Shown piece by piece: positions 26,452 to 35,118 of a DNA stretch of 64,000 nt. How positions within the stretch are numbered: the stretch's first letter is position 1; each line of letters begins with the position of its first letter. The DNA lies in NCBI RefSeq assembly GCF_023156585.1, contig NZ_JALNMI010000001.1, positions 1-64,000 on the forward strand. Reading direction: 5' to 3'. The notes beneath the pieces are model-generated. The model saw only the letters and a list, made by a program, of their open reading frames with translations, was not told the origin of the DNA and searched no databases. Position numbers and translations under genes: made by a program. Origin of the DNA: Subsaxibacter sp. CAU 1640 (GTDB taxonomy: Bacteria; Bacteroidota; Bacteroidia; Flavobacteriales; Flavobacteriaceae).

Positions 26452-26569
26452 GATGATGTAATTTTGATGATTGATGTACAGATAGGACGCCATAATGATC
26501 AGTTTGTTACAGGTATCAACGATAGCAGCATATATTTCATTTTCGAATAAAATAATGTAGATTCGTAGC

Positions 26570-27625
26570 ATGAGAACAATGGTAGTTTGGATATTGGTCG
26601 TCATGGGCTCTTTGGCTGCCAAGGCACAGTATAAATTCAGTGGGCACATCGACACAAACAAGTGGCACGATAATGTTTACCTGTCCATCATTGAAGACTA
26701 CCGTAAAATCTCTGGTGTTTATTCCGAACAAATCATTGCGCGCGCCAAAACAGATAGTTTGGGCTACTTTGAGTTCACTGGCAACCAATTGGAAAACGTG
26801 AATCGTATTTACCGTCTGCATGTTGATAATTGCTTCGATGCTGAACAAAACCAAAATCATTTTGATGGGCATTGTGATGATAGTGATGAAGTCATCTTTA
26901 TTGCAAAAAATAGAGACACCATTGTATTTCCTTTTTCGTTTGACAAACAAATGTTCTGTGATATCAATTCGTCCAATGAAAAATCAATGGTGTTTGTAAA
27001 AATTGACTCTTTAAGAGATGATATGCGCTATGCTTTTGCGGAATACCGCAGCGAAGCCAACCGAAAGCTCAACAACAAAAAATGGTTCAAGAGCTTGCAA
27101 GATTATGGCAAAAGCCTGGACGAACCCCTTGCCGAACTTTATATTTACTCATTTTTATCTAACAGAGGCAACGACTTGCACGAGCACTACATAGAAGATT
27201 TAAAGACGAATGATTATTACGAAGACCTATTGGCACGATTGGAAGAACGTTATCCAAACTCATCTTACACCAAGCAATATAAGTCTGAATTAAAATCAGA
27301 TGAATACATCATCAATGCCATTAGCGAGCCAGGTTTTAATTGGAATTATCCCTTGTATATGCTCTTGGCGCTGTCAATTTTAGGTAATATTTGGTTCTTT
27401 ATCCAAAAGCGCAAACAGCAAAGCGTCAATCTTACCAATGCCAAGGAACAACTGACCAAACAAGAACAGAATATTTTGGAACTTCTTCTAGAAGAAAAGT
27501 CGAACAAAGAGATTGCCGATGCGCTTTTTGTGAGTTTAAGTACGGTAAAAACGCACGTCAACAACATCTACAAGAAATTAAATGTGCAATCAAGAGACGA
27601 AGTCAAATCACTGTTCAACAGCTGA
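26570..27625 (+). CDS. membrane-anchored LuxR-type regulator
   Basis: 351 residues. N-terminal signal sequence (to about 20, AKAQ). A periplasmic beta-rich domain at about 22-130 (GHIDTNKWHDNVYLSIIEDY) with cysteines at about 84 and 103, then a helical part. A transmembrane helix at about 259-280. A cytoplasmic LuxR helix-turn-helix lies at about 295-348 (LTKQEQNILELLLEEKSNKE, then TVKTHVNNIYKKL). The order suggests a one-component regulator that senses a periplasmic or dietary cue and acts on DNA from the membrane. The signal is unknown. DUF1573 follows on the same strand. Confidence 0.82.
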   Translation: MRTMVVWILVVMGSLAAKAQYKFSGHIDTNKWHDNVYLSIIEDYRKISGVYSEQIIARAKTDSLGYFEFTGNQLENVNRIYRLHVDNCFDAEQNQNHFDGHCDDSDEVIFIAKNRDTIVFPFSFDKQMFCDINSSNEKSMVFVKIDSLRDDMRYAFAEYRSEANRKLNNKKWFKSLQDYGKSLDEPLAELYIYSFLSNRGNDLHEHYIEDLKTNDYYEDLLARLEERYPNSSYTKQYKSELKSDEYIINAISEPGFNWNYPLYMLLALSILGNIWFFIQKRKQQSVNLTNAKEQLTKQEQNILELLLEEKSNKEIADALFVSLSTVKTHVNNIYKKLNVQSRDEVKSLFNS

Positions 27626-27732
27626 TTAAAAAATTCAACCTAGGTACTAGTACTCATTTCAACCTCCTATTTTTACCGTTTTTGACATCTTTTTGTGATG
27701 TTTGCTTCAATATTAATCAAAACACAAACAGC

Positions 27733-28167
27733 ATGAATTTATCATTAAACAAATTGAGCAAGGTATATGCAAGCCTTTTATTTTTTGCATTGATTTCTAC
27801 TTTCGGATTCTCACAAGAGAAAGCAACTACTTCTGATAAAGTAGGTAAGTTTTCATTTGTATCAGAAGAAATCGACTACGGAAAGATTGAGCAAAACGCT
27901 GACGGTACGCGTGTTTTCAAATTTACCAACACAGGCGATGCACCTATTGTGATTACAAACGCCAAAGGCTCTTGCGGATGTACTGTACCAACGTACAGCA
28001 AAAACGTAATCAAACCAGGAGAAACTGGCGAAATCAGCGTAAAATATGATACCAATAGACTTGGTGCATTCACAAAGACGGTCACTTTGACTTCCAATGC
28101 TTCTGAAGCTACAAAGACTTTGAGAATCAAAGGTGAGGTTTTAAATCCTGAAAAAAGCGGAAAGTAA
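27733..28167 (+). CDS. DUF1573 secreted protein
   Basis: 144 residues from ATG 27733, with a signal peptide to about residue 28 (FGFSQ). The frame is open much further upstream inside the LuxR-type gene, but that extension is a shadow. The mature part is a single immunoglobulin/ASH-like beta domain with the DUF1573 hallmarks FVSEEIDYGKIEQ, FKFTNTGDAPIVI, SCGCTVPTY and IKPGETGEISVKYDT. These small domains are found in the Bacteroidetes periplasm; function unknown. Confidence 0.9.
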   Translation: MNLSLNKLSKVYASLLFFALISTFGFSQEKATTSDKVGKFSFVSEEIDYGKIEQNADGTRVFKFTNTGDAPIVITNAKGSCGCTVPTYSKNVIKPGETGEISVKYDTNRLGAFTKTVTLTSNASEATKTLRIKGEVLNPEKSGK

Positions 28168-28237
28168 ACTATCAAATAGATTTACTCTCTACCCAAAATC
28201 TACTCACAAGTTGTATGCTAATATTTTGAAAATAGTG

Positions 28238-28245
28238 TAATTTTG
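28238..28245 (+). promoter_or_regulatory. -7 element for lysS
   Basis: TAATTTTG fits the Bacteroidetes -7 consensus. It is 41 bases before the lysS ATG. The closest TTG upstream (28211-28213) is 24 bases away, too far for an ideal -33. Confidence 0.4.
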
Positions 28246-28286
28246 CTCACTATTGTCGAAAACGACGAATTTCAAAATTAATTAGC

Positions 28287-29975
28287 ATGCAACTTTCTGA
28301 ACAAGAACTCATACGAAGGGAAAAATTAGACAAACTGCGCGAGTTGGGCATCAATCCATACCCAGCCGATTTATATCCCGTAAACCATACTTCCAAACAG
28401 GTTAAAGAACAGTTCGAAGAAGGCAAAAAAGTCATCATCGCAGGTCGATTGATGTCGATGCGCGTGCAAGGGAAGGCAAGTTTTGCACAGTTGCAGGATT
28501 CAGAAGGAAAAATACAAGCATATTTCAATAGAGACGAAATTTGTCCTGGCGAGGACAAAACCATGTACAACGAAGTATTTAAAAAACTGTTGGACTTTGG
28601 TGATTTTGTAGGTATTGAAGGTGAATTGTTCACAACTCAAGTAGGAGAAAAAACAGTAAAAGTCAAAGACTTCAAACTCTTAAGCAAGTCTTTAAAACCA
28701 TTACCACTTCCGAAAGAAAAAGATGGCATCGTGCACGATGCTTTTACAGACCCAGAACAACGCTACAGACAACGTTATGCCGATTTGGTGGTGAATGCGC
28801 ACGTCAAACAAGTGTTTATCAAACGTACCAAGCTTTTTAATGCGATGCGTCAGTTTTTCAATGACGCTGGTTATTTTGAAGTGGAGACTCCTGTGTTGCA
28901 ACCTATTGCTGGTGGCGCTGCTGCACGTCCATTTGTGACGCATCATAACAGTTTGGACATCCCATTGTATATGCGAATTGCAAATGAGTTGTACCTAAAA
29001 CGACTGATTGTCGGTGGTTTTGACGGTGTCTACGAATTTTCCAAAAACTTCCGTAACGAAGGTATGGATCGTACACACAATCCAGAGTTTACAGCGATGG
29101 AAATCTATGTGGCCTACAAAGATTACAACTGGATGATGGATTTTTGTGAACGATTGTTGGAACACTGCGCGATTGCCGTAAACGGTACAACCAAAGCGAC
29201 TTTTGGTGAGCATCATATCGATTTTAAAGCACCTTATGCACGTGTGACAATGGCAGATTCAATTAAGGAATTTACTGGTTTTGACATCACTGGAAAGAGT
29301 GAAGAAGAAATCCGAGCGGCTGCAAAAGGTATGGGCATTGCCGTTGATGACACGATGGGTAAAGGAAAATTGATTGATGAGATCTTTGGAGAAAAATGCG
29401 AAGGCAACTACATCCAGCCAACCTTTATCACCGACTATCCGAAAGAAATGAGTCCGTTGTGCAAAGAGCATAGAGACAATCCAGAATTGACCGAACGTTT
29501 TGAGTTGATGGTGTGCGGTAAGGAAATTGCGAATGCCTATTCAGAATTGAATGACCCAATTGACCAACGCGAGCGTTTTGAGCATCAGATGGAATTGGCG
29601 CAAAAAGGTGATGACGAAGCAACAGGTGTCATTGATTATGACTTTTTAAGAGCTTTGGAATACGGAATGCCTCCAACTTCTGGAATGGGTATAGGGATGG
29701 ATCGTTTAATTATGTTTTTGACCAATAACCAATCGATTCAGGAAGTGTTGTTCTTTCCTCAAATGAAGCCAGAGAAGAAAGCCGTAGCGATGACTGATGA
29801 AGAAAAACTGGTGTTCAATCTTCTGAAAGCTAGCTCACCTATTGACCTGAACGCTTTGAAAGAGCAGTCTGGTTTAAGCAATAAAAAATGGGATATTTCC
29901 ATCAAGGGCTTGACGAAGAATAAATTGGCCAAAGTGAACAAAACTGACGACGGTCTTTTTGTGGAATTGGCTTAA
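28287..29975 (+). CDS. lysS: lysyl-tRNA synthetase, class II
   Basis: 562 residues. Charges tRNA-Lys in the cytoplasm. An anticodon-binding OB fold at about 55-150 (VIIAGRLMSMRVQGKASF) is followed by the class II catalytic core: motif 1 near FFNDAGYFEVETPVLQPIAGGAAARPF, motif 2 FSKNFRNEGMDRTHNPEFTAME, motif 3 GMGIGMDRLIM. About 60 extra residues follow motif 3 (from SIQEVLFFPQMKPEKK), forming a small C-terminal domain (SPIDLNALKEQSGLS...). I recall this extension in Bacteroidetes enzymes. Monocistronic, with its own promoter element and terminator. Confidence 0.97.
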   Translation: MQLSEQELIRREKLDKLRELGINPYPADLYPVNHTSKQVKEQFEEGKKVIIAGRLMSMRVQGKASFAQLQDSEGKIQAYFNRDEICPGEDKTMYNEVFKKLLDFGDFVGIEGELFTTQVGEKTVKVKDFKLLSKSLKPLPLPKEKDGIVHDAFTDPEQRYRQRYADLVVNAHVKQVFIKRTKLFNAMRQFFNDAGYFEVETPVLQPIAGGAAARPFVTHHNSLDIPLYMRIANELYLKRLIVGGFDGVYEFSKNFRNEGMDRTHNPEFTAMEIYVAYKDYNWMMDFCERLLEHCAIAVNGTTKATFGEHHIDFKAPYARVTMADSIKEFTGFDITGKSEEEIRAAAKGMGIAVDDTMGKGKLIDEIFGEKCEGNYIQPTFITDYPKEMSPLCKEHRDNPELTERFELMVCGKEIANAYSELNDPIDQRERFEHQMELAQKGDDEATGVIDYDFLRALEYGMPPTSGMGIGMDRLIMFLTNNQSIQEVLFFPQMKPEKKAVAMTDEEKLVFNLLKASSPIDLNALKEQSGLSNKKWDISIKGLTKNKLAKVNKTDDGLFVELA

Positions 29976-30000
29976 TCAAAATAAATTCAATGAAACTGAA

Positions 30001-30035
30001 AAAGAACCATTCTAAAAGTGGTTCTTTTTGTTTTA
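30001..30035 (+). terminator. intrinsic terminator of lysS
   Basis: AAAGAACCA (30001-30009) pairs with TGGTTCTTT (30019-30027), with TTGTTTTATA following. Confidence 0.85.
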
Positions 30036-30073
30036 TATATTTTGTTAATTTAGTTACTTCTTGATAGGATCAA

Positions 30074-30475
30074 ATGAATACCAAAAAGTTTATAGTGTCT
30101 TACATAGTCCCCATTTCAGCATTACTTGTTATTGGTATCCAGTTTTTGCTTATCAAACATTATAAATTGAACCCATGGAAAGGAGGCGGATTTGGTATGT
30201 ATTCCCAAATTCATTACTACTATAACGATTTAATCATCAATGATCTAAAGAAGCCTTTTGATTCCATAATAAAGCAAGATAGACAGGTTGCGAGTTTTGT
30301 AATGGATGTCAAACGAACACCAAACAAGAACAATCTAAAGCATATGGCAGAATTGGTATCTCAATATGCAAAGAGAGATAGCATAACCATTCAAATTTGG
30401 AAACCATCAGTTAATGCAGAAACATCTTCCTATACTAGGGAGTTGCTGATCGAATATCAATTTGTAAAACCATGA
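30074..30475 (+). CDS. small membrane-anchored protein with GGGFGMY motif
   Basis: 133 residues. One N-terminal transmembrane helix (about 7-27), then LNPWKGGGFGMYSQIHYYYND, a conserved-looking motif, and a hydrophilic extracytoplasmic part with TRELLIEYQF near the end. I do not recognise a named family; a W-x-GGGFGM motif recurs, as far as I remember, in small proteins beside HTTM/VKGC-like membrane proteins. Its stop overlaps the start of the next gene by four bases (ATGA), so translation is coupled. Confidence 0.68.
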   Translation: MNTKKFIVSYIVPISALLVIGIQFLLIKHYKLNPWKGGGFGMYSQIHYYYNDLIINDLKKPFDSIIKQDRQVASFVMDVKRTPNKNNLKHMAELVSQYAKRDSITIQIWKPSVNAETSSYTRELLIEYQFVKP

Positions 30476-31332
30476 AGATATTCTATTGGAAATCTGCCAG
30501 AGCATCCTTATCCGACAAAAACATGTTGGGACTAACTCTTTTTTTCCTTTTTTCATTAACCTATGTAATAACTACTGGTGTTGATCATAGAAAGATTAAA
30601 CTATTCCTATTCTGTCTTGTGTTGACCATTGCATTGTTGGTCGTCAAAAACATCAAGCAACCTATCTTATGGTTTTTGTTTTTGATAATACTTATCAATG
30701 ATTTGATATGTGATTATCTTGTGAGGGCTAACCATCACTTTTTAATGGTTTATATGACAATTTCCGTGATTATTTTTCTTAGTAATTCAAAAACCGTAGA
30801 TTTCTTAAGAAATATTCAGTTGGTTACGGCAATCATACTTTTCTTTTCTGGTATTCACAAATTGATTTCTCCGCAATTCATATCAGGAGATTTTTATTAC
30901 TATATGATTAATACAGGAAGCTTTTTTAAACCTATCTTATATTTTAATCATGAAATGAATGATATCGTTCTCAACAATAAAAATTTAATATCTGAACTCG
31001 GTAAAGAGGATCCTATTAATTCAACCACAATTACCTTGCAGAACGTGATTCCAAACCTCGACATTATTAGTCGAGCCTTTGCATGGTTTACCATTATTAT
31101 CGAACTAATTGTAGGCATAGCAATTGTTTGGAAGCCTAAAAGTGTTATGACACATTTATTGTTCATCATGTTGGTTGTTGGAATCTTTTTTACACGTCTT
31201 GAGAATGGATTCCTCACACTCCTCGCCATATGTGGCATATGGCTATCTGAAAACCATAAAATAACAGCAGTTTATTTGTTCTTGGCAATTATATCCATGG
31301 CTTTCGTGATTACAGAAATTGGTTTTCATTAA
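30472..31332 (+). CDS. polytopic membrane protein, HTTM/DoxX-like
   Basis: 286 residues with about eight hydrophobic segments and short loops. A hydrophilic extracytoplasmic stretch lies at about 160-200 (NDIVLNNKNLISELGKEDPI). The segment LVTAIILFFSGIHKLISPQF is reminiscent of HTTM- or DoxX-like families, in which GxHK begins a conserved helix. Not assigned with certainty. It overlaps the 30074 gene by four bases and is followed 12 bases later by the phosphohydrolase gene, giving a three-gene operon. Confidence 0.65.
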   Translation: MKIFYWKSARASLSDKNMLGLTLFFLFSLTYVITTGVDHRKIKLFLFCLVLTIALLVVKNIKQPILWFLFLIILINDLICDYLVRANHHFLMVYMTISVIIFLSNSKTVDFLRNIQLVTAIILFFSGIHKLISPQFISGDFYYYMINTGSFFKPILYFNHEMNDIVLNNKNLISELGKEDPINSTTITLQNVIPNLDIISRAFAWFTIIIELIVGIAIVWKPKSVMTHLLFIMLVVGIFFTRLENGFLTLLAICGIWLSENHKITAVYLFLAIISMAFVITEIGFH

Positions 31333-31344
31333 ATTTAATAACCA

Positions 31345-32247
31345 ATGCTCCAACGTTTTAGATATCTTTTCATAATCGCTTATTTTCTATTGCTACTTAT
31401 TCATTTTGTAATAAAAGATAGGTTTCCATACATAAGCGTACTTTTTTATGCTTCGCCATTACCTTTGATTATCTTGTTCGGGATATTGGTGGCCATCTTT
31501 TGGCGCAAACAAAAGAATCTCTTCTACGGCATATTACTGTCTTTGATTGCACTTAATATTTATTTTTCCATTCACTATTTTGGTTCCAAACAGGAAGCCG
31601 CACCCGAATCAACAATAACAAATGTGCTTTTTTGGAACGTCGCCAAACAAAAACCCTTGCCAGTAAAAATACTGGTAGAACATATCAACGCGAGCAATCC
31701 CTTTATTGTTGCTTTGGTTGAAGCTCGCGAGGTTTCGGATGATGACATCAAGGTTTTAAAATCCTCCTTACCTGATTATACTGTTCAAATACTGGATGGA
31801 GAAATGCTTGTTTTGGTTAAGGGAGCTATTAGCTCGTATGTATATGAGTCTTTGAGTGATGTCTATAAATTCAATCATCTAAATATAGAAATTGATAATG
31901 AACAAACTTCAGTAATGTTGGCAGATGTATATGCCAGTCCTTTATTGAATAAAGAAATACCTCTTGATTATATCTCTAAAGCTATGGACAAGTATAAGGT
32001 AGATGTTTTAGTAGGAGATTTCAATACTCCATATGAAAGTGTTTTCTTCAACAATATTAAAGAAAAATATGTAAGTTTTCATGACTGTAGTCTTGGAATG
32101 ACGGCTACTTGGCCAGTTCCTGTACCCCTAATTGAAATTGACCAAGTTTGGATTTGCAATAAGTTTAAGCTCTTAAAAATGGAAAAGCACACTTACGATG
32201 TGTCCGACCACAAATTACTGATTGCCAGCTATGAGAGAACAAAATAA
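31345..32247 (+). CDS. membrane-anchored endonuclease/exonuclease/phosphatase-family protein
   Basis: 300 residues. Three N-terminal transmembrane helices (about 5-75), then an EEP (DNase I-like) domain from residue 92. Motifs appear in order: NVLFWNV (Asn ligand), LVEARE (Glu ligand), VLVGDFNTPYES (Asp/Asn pair), IDQVWI and the C-terminal VSDHKLLI (catalytic Asp-His). All key residues are present, so it should be an active Mg-dependent phosphodiesterase or phosphatase facing the periplasm. The substrate could be a lipid head group, nucleic acid or inositol phosphate. Confidence 0.8.
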   Translation: MLQRFRYLFIIAYFLLLLIHFVIKDRFPYISVLFYASPLPLIILFGILVAIFWRKQKNLFYGILLSLIALNIYFSIHYFGSKQEAAPESTITNVLFWNVAKQKPLPVKILVEHINASNPFIVALVEAREVSDDDIKVLKSSLPDYTVQILDGEMLVLVKGAISSYVYESLSDVYKFNHLNIEIDNEQTSVMLADVYASPLLNKEIPLDYISKAMDKYKVDVLVGDFNTPYESVFFNNIKEKYVSFHDCSLGMTATWPVPVPLIEIDQVWICNKFKLLKMEKHTYDVSDHKLLIASYERTK

Positions 32248-32559
32248 TTATGTTTTATATTTTATTTGTCCACTGAATTTCGTAAATTAACACTTGCTAA
32301 CTTATAATTTCACAATTATTTAAAATCATTAGAGGCTAAAAGATGTGCATCTAATTGATTTATTCCCTACAATTTAAAATAATTAACATCTCTTCAAATT
32401 TGAAGATGAATGAATGCGACAACCTGCATTAACATCTTAAAATTTATTTAGTCATAAAACCACAACGTTAAATATCTCGTAACTAAATAGTACTTAATTA
32501 CCACTTATTGACTCGTTAATTAAAATAGTGTCTTTGTTTCACAATTAAAAACAGACAAT
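32248..32559. other. gene-free stretch with palindrome
   Basis: 312 bases without a supported ORF. It holds a perfect 16-bp palindrome, TCTTCAAATTTGAAGA (32391-32406), and a nearby AGATGTGCATCT (32341-32352 region), both possible regulator sites. The promoter of the 32560 gene is at its right end. Confidence 0.5.
32508..32536 (+). promoter_or_regulatory. candidate promoter of the 32560 gene
   Basis: TTG (32508-32510, TTGACTC context) and TGTCTTTG (32529-32536) are 18 bases apart; only the first two bases of the -7 element deviate. The ATG lies 24 bases further. Confidence 0.5.
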
Positions 32560-33006
32560 ATGAAAACTATTATACTCTTTTTCTTTATAAACACTGCGCT
32601 CTTTTCCGGAATGGCACAATCAATCGAGGGAATATATTATAACAAGTGGGAGTCGTCAACTGGTGAAGCACTGGCCTATACACTTCAATTAAATGAAGAT
32701 GGAACTTTTCAATTTCTGTCAGCCAGGAGTTATTTAGAAGGGCAGACCGAAAAAACCACACATGCATTTGGAACTTGGCAATTGGAAGGGCACCTCTTGA
32801 TTTTAAGTGCTGATAAAAATTTAAATCAGGACTCAAAACTTGCTGTTTGGATAGACAATAACAGAGCAAGGTACATATCGTTATCTCCTAGAAACCCAAA
32901 TTTCAATTTGGTGAAACCATCCCTTAAGTTTTATGAATCAAAGGTCTTTTATGCTAAAGATATGGAGCTGATAAAAACTGAAACGAACATCACATCAAGA
33001 GATTAA
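32560..33006 (+). CDS. small secreted lipocalin-like protein
   Basis: 148 residues, signal peptide 1-19 (GMAQS). The mature part has the meander IEGIYYNKWESSTGEA, TLQLNEDGTFQFLS, AFGTWQLEGHLLILS and ARYISLSPRNPNF. That is the strand order of the lipocalin-like domains common in Bacteroidetes, which often bind or sequester small ligands. No lipobox. The role is unknown. It has its own promoter. Confidence 0.62.
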   Translation: MKTIILFFFINTALFSGMAQSIEGIYYNKWESSTGEALAYTLQLNEDGTFQFLSARSYLEGQTEKTTHAFGTWQLEGHLLILSADKNLNQDSKLAVWIDNNRARYISLSPRNPNFNLVKPSLKFYESKVFYAKDMELIKTETNITSRD

Positions 33007-33121
33007 CAAGTAAATCATATGAAATAGGAAACATTGTTTTAGAATTAATCAACTTTTTTTCGTTGAAGTTAATTATGGTAACAGGATTTGAGATTCAAAT
33101 TAAAATAATTAATTTTCGAAT

Positions 33122-33604
33122 ATGAAAGCTGCATCCATCAATCAAATCAAGGCAGAGCTCTCATTCAAATCTCAATCTGAATTGATTGATTTATGTTTGA
33201 GGTTATCTAAATTCAAAAAAGAAAATAAGGAGCTTCTTACTTACCTTCTGTTCGAATCTTCAAACGAAATTGGATATATAGAAAGTGTGAAAGCAGAGAT
33301 AAAATTGCACTTCGATTCCATCAACACATCCAATTTTTATTATATCAAAAAAAGTGTTCGCAAAGTGCTACGTTTGATCAAAAAATACAGCAGTTATTCT
33401 TCCAAGAAAGAAACTGAAGTTGAGTTGCTGATTTTCTTTTGTGTTAAATTGACAGAGTTGAAACCGTCCATAGCACATAATATGACTTTGAAGAATTTAT
33501 ATAAAAGACAATTGGTTACAATAAAAAAAATCGTCTCGACACTGCATGAAGATTTGCAATATGACTATCAATCGCAAATACAACGTCTAGAAAATTCATT
33601 TTAA
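33122..33604 (+). CDS. conserved-looking helical cytoplasmic protein
   Basis: 160 residues without signal peptide or membrane segment, almost entirely helical and Lys-rich (LSKFKKENKELLTYLLFES, SVRKVLRLIKKYSSYSSKKE). I recall similar unannotated proteins in flavobacteria but know no function. A 115-base gap separates it from the secreted protein before it, so it may have its own promoter. Followed by a heme lipoprotein 101 bases later. Confidence 0.65.
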   Translation: MKAASINQIKAELSFKSQSELIDLCLRLSKFKKENKELLTYLLFESSNEIGYIESVKAEIKLHFDSINTSNFYYIKKSVRKVLRLIKKYSSYSSKKETEVELLIFFCVKLTELKPSIAHNMTLKNLYKRQLVTIKKIVSTLHEDLQYDYQSQIQRLENSF

Positions 33605-33705
33605 GAACTTTAACAGAAAAATTTTGCTAATACAACGAATTATTCTTTGCAATTTCAAGTTTTTTAGTACTTTCACACCTCGTGACAATTTTGAATGACA
33701 CCCAA

Positions 33706-34968
33706 ATGAAAAAATTTAATCTGTTGGCAGTGATACTGCTACTAGTTGTTTCTTGCCAAAAAGATGAGGATGCACTTATTCCTGTGAATGAAGCGCAAAC
33801 AATTATTGATCAGAATATAACCGATACCACTGTGTTTTTGGAATGGGAAGATGCCAACGTTTCATCATACAGAGTCGAATACGGTATAAAAGATTTTACT
33901 TTTGGTGAAGGCATGGTCGCGGTAACTGATAAACCTTCAATTGAACTTACTAATCTAATTCCTGATACAACTTACGATTACTATGTGAGACCGGTATATA
34001 TAGAAAATTCTACAAATGCCAATAGATCAGTCCATATTAGAAGGTTTACCACTCGAATGGCTCCTGTCGTGACTGAATTTAGACCAAATCTTTCTCAAAT
34101 GCGTTTATTCAGAGGTGCTTTAAACAATTTGACACCTAGCCCATACGCTTTCGTCTATGATTTAAATACAAGATTATATACTGACTATGCACTCAAGCAA
34201 AGAATCATTGCACTTCCATTGGGAACTTCAATGGTGAGCAATGGTGATGGTTTGCCCGACTTTCCAGACAATACTGTGATAGCAAAAACTTTTTACTACA
34301 ATATTGACGATAGAGATTTAGATCTTGGAAGAAAGCTTATTGAAACTCGTGTTATGATTAAGATTAATGGAAATTGGGAATTTGGAAATTATGTGTGGAA
34401 TGAAGATCAGACTGATGCAGTTTTGGATAATGTTGGGTCCACAACCCCAATCACCTGGATTGACGTTGATGGTATGTCCCATAATGTTAATTATAAAATA
34501 CCTTCAGCAGAAAATTGTTTTACTTGCCATCAATCTTACAATGTTTCAACGCCTATTGGTCCTAAATTAAGAAGTATGAATTTTGACATCAATGGCATGA
34601 ACCAGTTGCAAAAGTTAATTAACGATGGTGAACTTACGGGAATCTCTGATTTATCTAGTTTAAGATCACTTCCAGATTGGGAAGACACTAATCTGTCCGA
34701 TGAGACACGTGTTAGAGCATATTTGGATATGAACTGTGCCCATTGTCATTCTTTTGGGGGCTTTCACACATTCAACTATTACGATGCGCTGAATGTTGCA
34801 TACGAGACCTCATTTGATAATTCTCACATCCTTGAAAAACGTTTGAGCATTCTATCAAGAATTCAGACTTCTATTGAAGATTATAGCATGCCTTACATCG
34901 GAGTAACTACTCCGCATCAAGAAGCTTTGGATGTTATTGTTCCATATTTGGAGTCATTGGAAGATTAA
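33706..34968 (+). CDS. di-heme cytochrome-like lipoprotein (SO2930/HNE_0200-like)
   Basis: 420 residues from ATG 33706; an in-frame start 24 bases upstream only dilutes the signal peptide. Lipobox VVSC (Cys 17), then QKDEDA. Fibronectin-III-like domain at about 25-115 (VFLEWEDANVSSYRVEYGI). The remainder has the features I associate with the SO2930/HNE_0200 family: PYAFVYDLNTRLYTDYALKQ, ALPLGTSM, ETRVMIK and GNYVWNEDQTDA. Two c-type heme sites: CFTCH (Cys 271, Cys 274, His 275) and CAHCH (Cys 344, Cys 347, His 348). It would need the periplasmic cytochrome c assembly machinery. Electron partner unknown. Confidence 0.8.
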   Translation: MKKFNLLAVILLLVVSCQKDEDALIPVNEAQTIIDQNITDTTVFLEWEDANVSSYRVEYGIKDFTFGEGMVAVTDKPSIELTNLIPDTTYDYYVRPVYIENSTNANRSVHIRRFTTRMAPVVTEFRPNLSQMRLFRGALNNLTPSPYAFVYDLNTRLYTDYALKQRIIALPLGTSMVSNGDGLPDFPDNTVIAKTFYYNIDDRDLDLGRKLIETRVMIKINGNWEFGNYVWNEDQTDAVLDNVGSTTPITWIDVDGMSHNVNYKIPSAENCFTCHQSYNVSTPIGPKLRSMNFDINGMNQLQKLINDGELTGISDLSSLRSLPDWEDTNLSDETRVRAYLDMNCAHCHSFGGFHTFNYYDALNVAYETSFDNSHILEKRLSILSRIQTSIEDYSMPYIGVTTPHQEALDVIVPYLESLED

Positions 34969-34990
34969 ATTCATTGAGATATTATATGAA

Positions 34991-35011
34991 CCGCCAATTG
35001 GCGGTTTTTTT
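34991..35011 (+). terminator. intrinsic terminator
   Basis: A perfect palindrome, CCGCCAATTGGCGG (34991-35004), is followed by seven T. The hairpin has little or no loop beyond the central AATT. Confidence 0.85.
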
Positions 35012-35118
35012 ATTTTGTATTTGCGGGGATTAGTTAAAAATATCTTAAAATAAATTCTGCCTGCTCATCTCATTATAAGATTACTTATTTTACAGGATTA
35101 AATTTAAAATTAACTGTT

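Noticed and set aside
26452-26661. 70-residue extension of the Pmp3 protein
   Set aside because: It runs antisense into the LuxR-type gene; the 52-residue product is the full family length.
27391-27732. N-terminal extension of the DUF1573 gene
   Set aside because: It overlaps the LuxR-type gene in another frame and hides an ordinary signal peptide at 27733.
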